Shown in pieces: positions 14,300 through 21,687 of a DNA stretch of 35,189 bases. The notes below the pieces were generated by a model. That model made no database searches. It saw nothing but the letters and a program-made list of their open reading frames with translations, and was not told the origin of the DNA. Positions within the stretch are counted from its first letter, which is position 1, and each line of letters starts with the position of its first letter. The stretch lies in the NCBI GenBank assembly GCA_017411225.1, contig JAFRDQ010000001.1:1-35189 (forward strand), given 5' to 3'. The position numbers and the translations under genes were made by a program. Source of the DNA: Oscillospiraceae bacterium (GTDB lineage Bacteria > Bacillota > Clostridia > Oscillospirales > Oscillospiraceae).

Positions 14300-16603
14300 A
14301 TGCTCACGCACCGAACCCGCTTCATCGCCAATTATCAAAATGATCTGCGAAACCTTTTCGGCTTCATGCTTGACTATTCCGGACCGGCGTTTCTCGGCTT
14401 GGTGAATAAAGTTCTGGCCGGCGTCGGCGCTCAGATCGCCACTGTGAATCCGTCAAAAATATTCAGCAACGCGGGATTTGCGCTTCAGTTTGCCGGGTTC
14501 TATTTTGCAAGCCCCGATACATTTAAGGAAGGCCTGATCGAACAATCGCAGAAGCTCGTCTGGCAGATTGTCGATCAGATGACCGCGGATTATTCCGGCC
14601 CGATCTCCAGAGAAGCGTTTCATAACTCGCTGAACCACTTCATCGAGGTCGTCATCGAGCTCTATGCCGATGAGCTGAATCTGTATGATTCTCAGTATTT
14701 CGGCACGACGCTGCATTATCTCTGGACGATCCTTGCCACCCATGAGCAGGAGACAGTGCTCTCCTGGATCATGTCGCTGGATAAAAACCACATGAACCGC
14801 AACTGCCGCACGCTGACGATTCCCAGAAACTGCAGTGCGAAGCTTCTGGAGTTCCGCGAGCAGTATGCACAGTATGAAGGAAGCATGGAGGACGCTGACG
14901 CCAAAGCGCCCGTTGTGGCAGAGTGGAAAAACGGCGTGTTTACCTCGAAGGACGAGCGCATCAGCTATGCGCCCTCTTCCAGCCCGGACTATATCGTCAT
15001 CCGCTATCCCGCCTCGCTGGACATCCGCGTGGACGTCGTCTCCGACGAGGATCTCGATTTGAGGAGCATTGGTCTGGATGACTACCAAACCGTCAGTGAG
15101 ACGGACCGCGTCTCCAAGGGAGACAGCCAGTATCAGGGCGTTCCGCTCTCCCATACGGCGAGCAGCACCGGCTTCCGGTATGTGAGCGAAAACAGCACCT
15201 ATTCCAACGCGAAGCTCCGCAATGAGGATCTGTCCGCCTATGCTGTGCTTGAGGCCGGAGATACGCTGCATATCATCGCCAACGGTACGGATACGTACAG
15301 TCAGAAAATGACGTATGATCTGATCGTCGACAAGATGGCCGAGGCAGCGCTCGCGGACTACGGCGCGCCCTCTTCCGCGTTCTCTGCAGGCACGGAGATC
15401 GCTTCCGCGGTCCAAATCGGCGGAACGGAAACGAGCAGAGTGACGGAAACCACCGTCAATCGGATCAGAACGCGCCAGCCGTATATCATCGTCCCTGCCA
15501 GCAGCATCTATTATGATGATGAGCTGACGGCGGCGGATGCGTCGGATTATCAGGCGGAGGCCACGCGGCTCGATGTGGACCCCGAAACCGGGGAGAGCAT
15601 CTCGCGCGGCTACTGGATCCGTTTCCGCGGAGAGCGGATCGACGTGTACTGCACGACGACGAAGGGCGCGGGATACATGACCGCCAGCGTCGGCACGATC
15701 GATGAGAACGGAAACTATCAGGTTTACCGCGACGCGGCCGGAAACCGCAAGGTGCAGACGATCAAGAACCAGAGCGAGACCACACGCTATAATGTTCCGA
15801 CCATCAGCTTCGACGGGCTGGAGCCGAACACGGATTATGTCCTGCGGATCTATGCCATGAAGGATTCGGACTATCGGCTGGACGGCGTCCGCATCTACCA
15901 CGCCGCGGACGAAAGCGACGCCGCGGTGCGCAGGGCATATCAGGCCGCGGGCGAGCAGAACGCGAAGTATGTGAATCTGCACGCGCTGCTGCTCGGCTCC
16001 GTCACGGAGCAGACGCTCAGCGGCAATGTGGCCGAAGGCGCCCTGTTCTACACCGACAAGGGAACCTATGCAATCGGCAGCGACGACTATCAGACTAACA
16101 GCCCCAAAAATGAGATCTATCTCCAAAACGGCGAGAGCGTCGCCTTCCAGATCGTCGGCACTTATGAAAAGGTGGCCGTTGGCATGAGCGCGCCGGAGAG
16201 TGCAGCCGGCGGCAGCGTCATCGTCACGAACGGCAGCGGCACAAAGACGCAGCCGATCGCCAGCGCGCTGGATCAGTATTACGGGATCAACCCCGCGCCG
16301 GACGGCTATGTCATGATCGAAAACAACGGCGGCGCCATGATCTCGATCACGAACGTGAAGCTCAGCGGCGACTATACCGCGCCGGCGATCGCGGAGAGCA
16401 TCGGCCCGCTGAAGGTCTCGCAGAGCCTGATGCGCTATGCCGCCGACTTTGCGCAGCTTCCCGAAGCGCCGGAGGTGACCCCCGAGCCCACCCCGGAGCC
16501 GACGCCCGAGCCGACCGCAGATCTCGGCGCGCTCGTGCAGCAGCTGCTCAGCAGCTTCATCTCGTCGCTCTTCGGCAGCATCTCCCGTCTGTTCGGCCAT
16601 TAA
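14300..16603 (+). CDS. Lipase-like surface protein, C-terminal part after in-frame TAG
   Basis: 767 residues from the first ATG after the TAG, in exactly the same frame as 12839-14281. There is no signal peptide and only a weak GGAAG upstream, so independent translation would leave it in the cytoplasm. Residues 1-~190 continue the hydrolase region with helices. Residues ~398-690 are clearly homologous to residues ~1263-1663 of the VWA protein: PASSIYYDD vs PASSLYLSD, IDVYCTT vs IDMYCTT, TRYNVPTISF vs TRYNTPTICF, DGVRIY vs NGVRIY, and MSAPES vs LSAPET. A TPEP linker and the tail SLFGSISRLFGH follow. Either readthrough or reinitiation occurs, or the gene is broken, or the sequence has an error. 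Confidence 0.75.
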   Translation: MLTHRTRFIANYQNDLRNLFGFMLDYSGPAFLGLVNKVLAGVGAQIATVNPSKIFSNAGFALQFAGFYFASPDTFKEGLIEQSQKLVWQIVDQMTADYSGPISREAFHNSLNHFIEVVIELYADELNLYDSQYFGTTLHYLWTILATHEQETVLSWIMSLDKNHMNRNCRTLTIPRNCSAKLLEFREQYAQYEGSMEDADAKAPVVAEWKNGVFTSKDERISYAPSSSPDYIVIRYPASLDIRVDVVSDEDLDLRSIGLDDYQTVSETDRVSKGDSQYQGVPLSHTASSTGFRYVSENSTYSNAKLRNEDLSAYAVLEAGDTLHIIANGTDTYSQKMTYDLIVDKMAEAALADYGAPSSAFSAGTEIASAVQIGGTETSRVTETTVNRIRTRQPYIIVPASSIYYDDELTAADASDYQAEATRLDVDPETGESISRGYWIRFRGERIDVYCTTTKGAGYMTASVGTIDENGNYQVYRDAAGNRKVQTIKNQSETTRYNVPTISFDGLEPNTDYVLRIYAMKDSDYRLDGVRIYHAADESDAAVRRAYQAAGEQNAKYVNLHALLLGSVTEQTLSGNVAEGALFYTDKGTYAIGSDDYQTNSPKNEIYLQNGESVAFQIVGTYEKVAVGMSAPESAAGGSVIVTNGSGTKTQPIASALDQYYGINPAPDGYVMIENNGGAMISITNVKLSGDYTAPAIAESIGPLKVSQSLMRYAADFAQLPEAPEVTPEPTPEPTPEPTADLGALVQQLLSSFISSLFGSISRLFGH

Positions 16604-16614
16604 TCACGACCCCG

Positions 16615-16639
16615 ATCTCCCCGCGCCCTGCGGGGAGAT
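16615..16639 (+). terminator. Terminator after the lipase-like gene
   Basis: Stem ATCTCCCCGC / GCGGGGAGAT with a GCCCT loop, 12 bases after the stop, followed by a short T-rich stretch (TCTTC). Confidence 0.65.
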
Positions 16640-16654
16640 TCTTCAAAACGGACA

Positions 16655-17311
16655 ATGGTAAAAGTAAACAAAAGAATCAATTCGTGGAATGCCATGTATG
16701 ACCTCTCGCGGGCGTATTATATCGCGCACGGGGATCTGAACATCCCGTCGACCTATGTCACGCCCGAGGGCGTCAAGCTCGGCGCGTGGCTCAACCGCCA
16801 GCGGCAGATCCGCGCCGGGAAGGTGCAGGGCTCTCTCACGCCGGAGCAGATCCGCGCGCTCGACGCGATCGGCATGTCGTGGCTCGACCTCGGCGAGGAG
16901 CGCTGGAACCGAAACTTCCGCGCCCTGAGAGCCTACTTCGAGCAGTACGGCAACATCGACGTCCCGCAGGACTATGTCACGTCCGACGGGCTGAAGCTTG
17001 GACGGTTCGTGAAGAACATGCGCTTTCACCGCGACACGAAGTACCGCCGCTGTCTCACGCCGGAGCGGCTGAACATGCTCGACGAGATGGGCATGATCTG
17101 GGACGTGGACGCCTACCGCTGGGAGCAGAATTTCCGCGCCGCGGAGGCATACTACCGCGAGCACGGGGATCTGCGACCCGCCAAGCGATATACCACCCCG
17201 GACGGCGTCAAGCTCGGCACGTGGCTCGCCTACCAGCGCGAAAAACACAGCAGGGGAGAGCTGGAGGCAGAAAAGGTCACGCGATTGAACGCCATCGACA
17301 TGGCATGGTGA
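16655..17311 (+). CDS. Protein of three helicase-associated (HA) repeats
   Basis: 218 residues made almost wholly of three repeats of about 68 residues (roughly 8-76, 78-147 and 150-218). Each has the HA-domain pattern: W...F..L..Y...HGD..IP..YVT.DG.KLG.WL..QR, then L(T)PE(Q)...LD.IGM.W. In known proteins such repeats sit at the C-terminus of superfamily 2 helicases in Firmicutes and Actinobacteria and may bind nucleic acid. Here there is no helicase domain and none next door. The ribosome binding site is weak. The terminator just upstream separates it from the lipase-like gene. Function unknown; nucleic-acid binding is inference. Confidence 0.85.
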   Translation: MVKVNKRINSWNAMYDLSRAYYIAHGDLNIPSTYVTPEGVKLGAWLNRQRQIRAGKVQGSLTPEQIRALDAIGMSWLDLGEERWNRNFRALRAYFEQYGNIDVPQDYVTSDGLKLGRFVKNMRFHRDTKYRRCLTPERLNMLDEMGMIWDVDAYRWEQNFRAAEAYYREHGDLRPAKRYTTPDGVKLGTWLAYQREKHSRGELEAEKVTRLNAIDMAW

Positions 17312-17318
17312 AGAAAAG

Positions 17319-17351
17319 ACCCGCCTCTGTGAGTCATCACAGAAGGCGGGT
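17319..17351. terminator. Bidirectional terminator between convergent genes
   Basis: Outer stem ACCCGCCT / AGGCGGGT with an inner CTGTGA-GTCA-TCACAG stem. It is followed by TTACGTTTT on the plus strand and CTTTTCTTC on the minus strand, so it can serve both the HA-repeat gene and the small minus-strand gene. Confidence 0.8.
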
Positions 17352-17363
17352 TTACGTTTTGGT

Positions 17364-17510
17364 TTATTTCTTCTTTTTACTCTTTTTCTGCTCCTTCTTG
17401 GAGCAGAGCTTCACGACGGCGAACACCGCACCGCAGACGACCGTGACGCCGCCGATGATGCAGAGCGCGTTTTTGATATCTTCCTTCCAGTTCTGGAGCT
17501 TTTCTTTCAT
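17364..17510 (-). CDS. Small single-pass membrane peptide with Lys-rich tail
   Basis: 48 residues, start codon at 17508-17510 with GGAGGG seven bases upstream. A short charged N-terminus (MKEKLQNWKEDIKN) is followed by one hydrophobic helix (ALCIIGGVTVVCGAVFAVV), then LCSKKEQ and a poly-Lys end. It is translated convergently to the HA-repeat gene and has a shared terminator. The coding potential rests on the good ribosome binding site and a clear transmembrane design. I do not recognise its family. Confidence 0.7.
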   Translation of the reverse strand: MKEKLQNWKEDIKNALCIIGGVTVVCGAVFAVVKLCSKKEQKKSKKKK

Positions 17511-17561
17511 GGTGAATCCCTCCGTTTCCTGAGGACAGTATATCAGCCGAACGCGCTGAAA

Positions 17562-17936
17562 TCAAGCGGAAGCTGCCGAGGAATCGAGGGTATAGCCCGC
17601 CTTTTGCAGCGCCTCGGAAAAGGCCGCCTCATCCACGGGCTGCTTCGTGCGCACGTCCGCCTCGTTTTTTGCGAGCTGCACCTTCGCCCAGACGCCGGGC
17701 ATGGCGTTCAGCGCATTTTCCACGTTCACGGCGCAGTGGCTGCAGCGCATCCCGCCGACGGCGAGACGGTAGCGGTAGGGATAGTGCGACTCGTCCGTGT
17801 CCGCGACCGTTTTGCGTGTGGGCGCCTCCGCGCCGCCGCAGCAGCTGCTCTTTGCCCTGCCGCGAAAGCGCTGCACGGTCTGCCAGACCGCATAGACCAC
17901 CAGCAGCGCCCCGGCGAGAATGATGAGTTTGTCCAT
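17562..17936 (-). CDS. Membrane-anchored heavy-metal-associated (HMA) protein
   Basis: 124 residues from ATG 17936, which has AAAGGA six bases upstream; an ATG 15 bases earlier overlaps that site. The N-terminal transmembrane helix is residues 3-20, followed by a linker with SCCGG (31-35). Residues ~52-120 form an HMA ferredoxin-like domain with GGMRCSHCAVNVENAL; Cys65 and Cys68 form the metal-binding CxxC, as in copper chaperones and P-type ATPase N-domains. Position directly downstream of the feo genes on the same strand suggests a role in metal handling. A hairpin separates it from the FeoB-associated peptide gene, so read-through may be partial. Confidence 0.85.
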   Translation of the reverse strand: MDKLIILAGALLVVYAVWQTVQRFRGRAKSSCCGGAEAPTRKTVADTDESHYPYRYRLAVGGMRCSHCAVNVENALNAMPGVWAKVQLAKNEADVRTKQPVDEAAFSEALQKAGYTLDSSAASA

Positions 17937-17959
17937 GATGGTTCCTTTCATAACGCAAA

Positions 17960-17984
17960 CGAGGCGGGGGAGAGCCCCGCCTCG
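17960..17984 (-). terminator. Terminator/attenuator after the feo operon
   Basis: Perfect 10-bp stem CGAGGCGGGG / CCCCGCCTCG with a GAGAG loop, just after the FeoB-associated peptide stop, followed on the minus strand by TTTGCGTT. It may reduce transcription into the HMA gene. Confidence 0.65.
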
Positions 17985-17987
17985 CTT

Positions 17988-18149
17988 TTATTTTGCTTTC
18001 GGATGCGGCGCGCCGTGCTTTTGGCAGGAGTCCGCGTACGGGCAGCCGATGCACTTGACGCCGCGCTTCTTCTCGCGGACGACATACACGACCGCCAGCG
18101 TCACAATCAGCGCGAGCGCAAGGACGGCAAGAATGGTCGCCAGATTCAT
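17988..18149 (-). CDS. FeoB-associated Cys-rich membrane peptide
   Basis: 53 residues starting 4 bases after the feoB stop. The N-terminal transmembrane helix (ILAVLALALIVTLAVVYVV) is followed by KKRGVKCIGCPYADSCQKHG. The CxxC...C pattern after a single helix is typical of FeoB-associated Cys-rich membrane proteins, which are usually encoded directly after feoB. The cysteines may bind Fe(II) or help FeoB at the membrane. Its place in the operon and tight spacing support the call. Confidence 0.88.
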   Translation of the reverse strand: MNLATILAVLALALIVTLAVVYVVREKKRGVKCIGCPYADSCQKHGAPHPKAK

Positions 18150-18153
18150 GATC

Positions 18154-20154
18154 TCACGCCTTCGCCGCCTGATGCAGACGATACTGCTCGTCGAAGTGCG
18201 CGCGGGTCTTTCTGCCGATCAGGATCACGATCGCGACCATGCAGAGCACCGCGATGAGGCCGGGGACGAACGCCTGGCCAAAGTGGCCCTCGGTGAACAG
18301 CGTGCCGAACTGATAGATCAGGAAGGCGACGGTGTAGCCCGTGCCGAGCTGCAGGCCGATCGCGCCCCAGAGCCAGCCCTTGCTCTTCATCTCGGAGTTC
18401 ATCGCGCCGATGGCGGCGAAGCAGGGCGGGGTGTAGAGGTTGAAGAAGAGATAGGCCAGCGCGGTGACGCTCGTGAGGCCCATCGCCATGGCGACGTTGT
18501 TGGCCCCGCCGGTGAGGGCGAGCTCGTCGACGTCGATGAACGCGGTCAGACCGTAGACGACCGCCAGCGTGCCGACGACGTTCTCCTTCGCGATGAAGCC
18601 CGTGATTGCGGCGGCGGCCAGCTGCCACACGCCGAAGCCGAGCGGGATCAGCAGGAAGGCGAAGGGGGAGGCGATGGACGCGAGGATGGAGGTGTTCTCC
18701 ATGCCCTCCTCCACGACCTGGAACTGCCAGTTGAAGGTCTGCATGACCTGCACGATCGTGTTGCAGATCAGGATGATCGTCGCGGCCTTGATGATGTAGG
18801 CCTTGGCGCGCTCCATCATGGACTTGAAGGCGAACTTCAGGCTCGGAACCTTGAACTTCGGCAGCTCCATGATGAAGAAGGACTTGCGGTACTTATAGCC
18901 GGTGATGGCCTTGATGAGCAGCGCGCCGAGGAAGATCAGCACGAGGCCGAAGAAGTAGCTCAGCAGGCTGACCCAGCCGGCGCCGGCGAAGAACGCGCCG
19001 GCAAAGAGCGCGATGACGGGGATCTTCGCGCCGCAGGGGATGAAGGTCGCGAGCATGGAGGTCGCTCTGCGCTCGCGCTCGTCGCGGATCGTGCGGCAGG
19101 ACATGATCGCCGGGATGCCGCAGCCGGTGCCGATGACGACCGGGATGACGGATTTGCCCGAGAGACCGACGCGCTTGAAGATCGGGTCCATCACGGCGCT
19201 CACGCGCGCCATGTAGCCGCTGTCCTCGAGGAGGGCAATCAGGAAATACATGACCATGACGAGCGGCAGGAAGCCGATCACGGCGCCCACGCCGCCGACG
19301 ATTCCGTCCGCCAGCAGGGCGGAGAGGATCGGGGGGCTGTTTTCCAGCTGGCCCGCGACCCATTCCTGGAACATTTCGATGTAACCGACCAGCCAGTCGG
19401 CAATGATCGGGCCGAGCCACGCCTGGCTGACCCAGAACACGAACCACATGACGGCGGCAAACACCAGAATGCCGGCCACGGGGTTCAGGAGGATCTTGTC
19501 GGCCGTGTCCTGCTTGTTGACCTGAGAGGACTTGGTCTGACGCTTCTCGATCTTGGAGACGATGTCATTGACGTATTTATAGCGCTTGCGGTCTTCCTTG
19601 TCGACCGCGTTCTTGTCGTGCAGGTCAATGTCCGCCTGCAGGTACGGCGCCTTCTGCGTCGTGCCGTTCAGGGCGACGGCCTTTTCCACGAGCTCCGCGA
19701 GACCCTTGTTCTCGATCGCGGTCGTGCTCACGACGGGGCAGCCGAGCTTCTTTTCCAGCGCCTCGACGTTGATCACGGTCTTTTCCTTCTCGTTGATGTC
19801 CGCCTTGTTCAGCGCCACGACCACGGGGACGCCGAGCTCGAGCAGCTGCGTCGTGAAGAACAGGCTGCGGCTCAGATTCGTGGCGACCACGATGTTGATG
19901 ATCGCGTCCGGATGCTCGTTGCGGACATACTCGCTCGTGATGCCCTCTTCCGGCGTGAACGGGGACATGGAGTAAGCGCCGGGCAGGTCGACCGCGATGG
20001 CCTCGGTGCCCTTCGTAAACTCGCTCTTGATGGGGTATTCCTTGCGTCCTACCGTAACGCCGCCCCAGTTGCCCACTTTTTCACTTCTGCCTGTGACGGC
20101 ATTGTAAATCGTGGTTTTGCCGCTGTTGGGGTTGCCGGCAAAAGCAATTCTCAT
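18154..20154 (-). CDS. feoB: Ferrous iron transport protein B
   Basis: 666 residues from the ATG at 20152-20154 (AAAGGAGGAAG upstream). The N-terminal G domain has G1 GNPNSGKTT (7-15), G2 region NWGGVTVGRK, G3 DLPGAYSMSP and G4 NKAD, followed by a helical regulatory domain and a polytopic membrane part. The membrane part has the conserved GTGCGIPAIMSCRT and ATFIPCGAKIPV cysteine motifs and two Gate regions. It takes up Fe(II) across the cytoplasmic membrane and is expected to dominate ferrous iron uptake in anaerobes. feoA lies upstream, separated by a 278-bp inverted-repeat element, and the FeoB-associated peptide follows. Confidence 0.97.
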   Translation of the reverse strand: MRIAFAGNPNSGKTTIYNAVTGRSEKVGNWGGVTVGRKEYPIKSEFTKGTEAIAVDLPGAYSMSPFTPEEGITSEYVRNEHPDAIINIVVATNLSRSLFFTTQLLELGVPVVVALNKADINEKEKTVINVEALEKKLGCPVVSTTAIENKGLAELVEKAVALNGTTQKAPYLQADIDLHDKNAVDKEDRKRYKYVNDIVSKIEKRQTKSSQVNKQDTADKILLNPVAGILVFAAVMWFVFWVSQAWLGPIIADWLVGYIEMFQEWVAGQLENSPPILSALLADGIVGGVGAVIGFLPLVMVMYFLIALLEDSGYMARVSAVMDPIFKRVGLSGKSVIPVVIGTGCGIPAIMSCRTIRDERERRATSMLATFIPCGAKIPVIALFAGAFFAGAGWVSLLSYFFGLVLIFLGALLIKAITGYKYRKSFFIMELPKFKVPSLKFAFKSMMERAKAYIIKAATIILICNTIVQVMQTFNWQFQVVEEGMENTSILASIASPFAFLLIPLGFGVWQLAAAAITGFIAKENVVGTLAVVYGLTAFIDVDELALTGGANNVAMAMGLTSVTALAYLFFNLYTPPCFAAIGAMNSEMKSKGWLWGAIGLQLGTGYTVAFLIYQFGTLFTEGHFGQAFVPGLIAVLCMVAIVILIGRKTRAHFDEQYRLHQAAKA

Positions 20155-20177
20155 ACAGACTTCCTCCTTTATTGATG

Positions 20178-20455
20178 AGGCTGACGGGGAACGAACACGT
20201 ACCGCCTCACAGCAGCCCTTTTGGGCGCTTTTCACTTTGTTGTCCTCGCCTTGCGTCAGCAAGGCTTCGTCCGCCGCAGCGAAAATCCCTCCAAAATTGC
20301 TTGCTGTGAGGTGCAAAGCAGTTTTTGCGGAGCAGATTTTCGCTCAGGCAATGAAAAGACCGAAGCGAATCCTTGCCGGATTTGCAAGGGATTTGAAGCA
20401 GCATGGGCGGAAATCTGCCCGCAAAAACCGGCACGGGTTCGTTTCCCGTCAGCCT
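20178..20455. mobile_element. MITE-like inverted-repeat element between feoA and feoB
   Basis: 27-bp terminal inverted repeats: left 20178-20204 (starts AGGCTGACGGGGAACGAAC) and right 20429-20455, 24 of 27 matching. The interior has further dyads (CCTTGC-GTCA-GCAAGG; GCGAAAATC with GATTTTCGC). There is no coding content. It starts at the feoA stop codon and ends just before the feoB ribosome binding site, filling the gap exactly. It could be a MITE or a transcribed structured spacer. Confidence 0.7.
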
Positions 20456-20667
20456 TAAATCACAACAGCTTCGGACAAAAGCTGATCCAGATTGTATCTG
20501 CCGTCCTTGATGACGACGACACAGCTCTTCTTGCCCTTGGAGACGACGGTGATCGGCTCGCCGCTGTAGCAGCCGAGGCGGAACAGAAACGCGTTCATCT
20601 CGTCGTCTTCGGTCTGGATCTCTTTTATCTCATAAGTCTTGCCGACTTCAGCTTCCAGTAAGGTCAT
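20455..20667 (-). CDS. feoA: Ferrous iron transport protein A
   Basis: 70 residues, SH3-like FeoA: MTLLEAEVGKTYEIKEIQ, then FLFRLGCYSGEPITVVSKG and a terminal strand (GRYNLDQLLSEAVVI). It is cytoplasmic and acts with FeoB in Fe(II) uptake. The start has AGGAGG 10 bases upstream. Its promoter carries two copies of the 16-bp GTTAGC-type operator, so metal repression is likely. The stop codon touches the inverted-repeat element that separates it from feoB. Confidence 0.93.
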   Translation of the reverse strand: MTLLEAEVGKTYEIKEIQTEDDEMNAFLFRLGCYSGEPITVVSKGKKSCVVVIKDGRYNLDQLLSEAVVI

Positions 20668-20706
20668 TTGGGGTTTGCCTCCTTGAATTACCTGCGGTAA
20701 ACATTC

Positions 20707-20779
20707 TTTAGACAGCGCTAAAATTCGTTAGCGCTCTCTAACTCAGATGTACTATATCATTGTCGGCGACAAAAAGCAA
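20707..20779 (-). promoter_or_regulatory. feoA promoter with two GTTAGC-type operators
   Basis: On the minus strand, TTGCTT (20774-20779), a 17-base spacer and TATAGT (20751-20756). Downstream of the -10, two 16-bp dyads lie in tandem: GTTAGCGCTCTCTAAC (20727-20742) and TTTAGACAGCGCTAAA (20707-20722). Both match the palindrome found at the two other operons of this locus. Position after the -10 suits repression. Confidence 0.75.
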
Positions 20780-20822
20780 GTCTTTTTTCATTCTTTTTTA
20801 ACAATCCGTTTTTTGGCATGAC

Positions 20823-21056
20823 AAACCGCCGGCAGGGAGTGTTTCCCCGGGCGGTTTCCAGCTTGTCAAGCGCCTCGCAGAGTTCGCGGCTCGGATGCCG
20901 CGAATCCAATTCAGCCGATTTTCCGGCGACATGTGCGGCGGAAAATCTCCTTTGGGCGAGCGCGACGCTCGCCCCTCGCGCCGACCAAGCGGGCCAAAGC
21001 CCGCGCGATAAGCGCGAGTATCCCTTCGACTGGCAAAGAACATGGTTCTTTGCCAG
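20823..21056. repeat. Array of six consecutive hairpins
   Basis: Perfect stems in order: AAACCGCC (20823/20857), TTCGCGGC (20883/20904), GATTTTCC (20917/20947), GGGCGAGCG (20954/20974), GCGGGC (20989/21004) and CTGGCAAAGAAC (21030/21056). A seventh, the terminator, follows at 21061. No convincing gene lies in 20780-21109. This may be a complex palindromic repeat or a structured RNA. Confidence 0.65.
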
Positions 21057-21060
21057 TCTG

Positions 21061-21096
21061 AAAACCGCCCGCCGGGGGCTCCCGGCGGGCGGTTTT
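21061..21096. terminator. Strong bidirectional terminator
   Basis: 16-bp perfect stem (AAAACCGCCCGCCGGG / CCCGGCGGGCGGTTTT) with a GGCT loop. T-tracts flank it on both strands. On the minus strand it lies 14 bases after the stop of the DtxR-type regulator gene. Confidence 0.85.
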
Positions 21097-21109
21097 TGAT
21101 CTTCTTCTT

Positions 21110-21472
21110 TTATTTTTTCAGATGCTTCTTGATCGCCTCGAAGGTCTCGTCGCTGATGTCGTGCTCCACGCGGCAGGCGTCCTCCTCGGCCACCTCGTCG
21201 CTCACGCCGACCTGCTTTAAGAGCGCCGTCAGCACCTGATGCCGCTCATAAATCTTCTCGGCGACCTCACGCCCGGCCTCTGTCAGCCAGAGGAAGCCGT
21301 CCTTATCCATGGTGAGATATTCGCCCTGCTTGAGCAGGCTCACCGCGCGGCTGACGCTCGGCTTGGAAAAGCCCATGTGCTCGGCCACGTCCACGGAACG
21401 CACGACCCGCTTCTCCTTGCTGAGAATCAGGATCGTCTCCAGATACATTTCACCGGATTCCTGCAGATGCAT
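21110..21472 (-). CDS. DtxR/MntR-family metal-dependent transcriptional regulator
   Basis: 120 residues from ATG 21472, selected because AGGAGG lies 8 bases upstream; a GTG 24 bases earlier would place that site inside the gene. The N-terminal winged helix-turn-helix has RSVDVAEHMGFSKPSVSRAV and the wing region DGFLWLTEAG. The dimerisation/metal region has ERHQVLTALL, then EEDACRVEHDIS, with metal-ligand residues typical of the family (Glu/Cys/His). No C-terminal SH3 domain is present, so it is MntR-like in length. Such proteins bind DNA when loaded with Fe(II) or Mn(II). It is divergent from the ABC exporter and beside feoAB, and the GTTAGC-N4-GCTAAC palindromes are its likely targets (inference; the IdeR/DtxR core TTAG..CTAA is similar). 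Confidence 0.9.
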   Translation of the reverse strand: MHLQESGEMYLETILILSKEKRVVRSVDVAEHMGFSKPSVSRAVSLLKQGEYLTMDKDGFLWLTEAGREVAEKIYERHQVLTALLKQVGVSDEVAEEDACRVEHDISDETFEAIKKHLKK

Positions 21473-21585
21473 AAGAAAATCCTCCTGTGCTTTCACTTTG
21501 TTCTGTCCTTTAATCTAACACACCCTGTCGGGAATTGCAAGCGTGCGGAAGAAATCTTTTGTCTGAATGGAGCATTCGCAGAGGA

Positions 21586-21673
21586 TTGACAAAGAGCGGC
21601 AGGATGTGTATATTAGATTAGATGTTAGCGAACGCTAACAAATTATTTTACTTAAAAGTTTGCTTCGGCTAAC
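21586..21673 (+). promoter_or_regulatory. ABC exporter promoter with two GTTAGC-type operators
   Basis: TTGACA (21586-21591), a 17-base spacer and TATATT (21609-21614), an excellent promoter. The perfect palindrome GTTAGCGAACGCTAAC (21624-21639) lies at the expected transcription start, and GTTTGCTTCGGCTAAC (21658-21673, one mismatch) lies just before the gene. Upstream, 21557-21574 shares 17 of 18 bases with 25202-25219. Confidence 0.85.
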
Positions 21674-21687
21674 TTTGGGAGCCTGCT

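Noticed and set aside
17920-20175. Long plus-strand frame opposite feoB
   Set aside because: Low-complexity Asp/Glu/Arg/Gly shadow of the well-recognised feoB gene.
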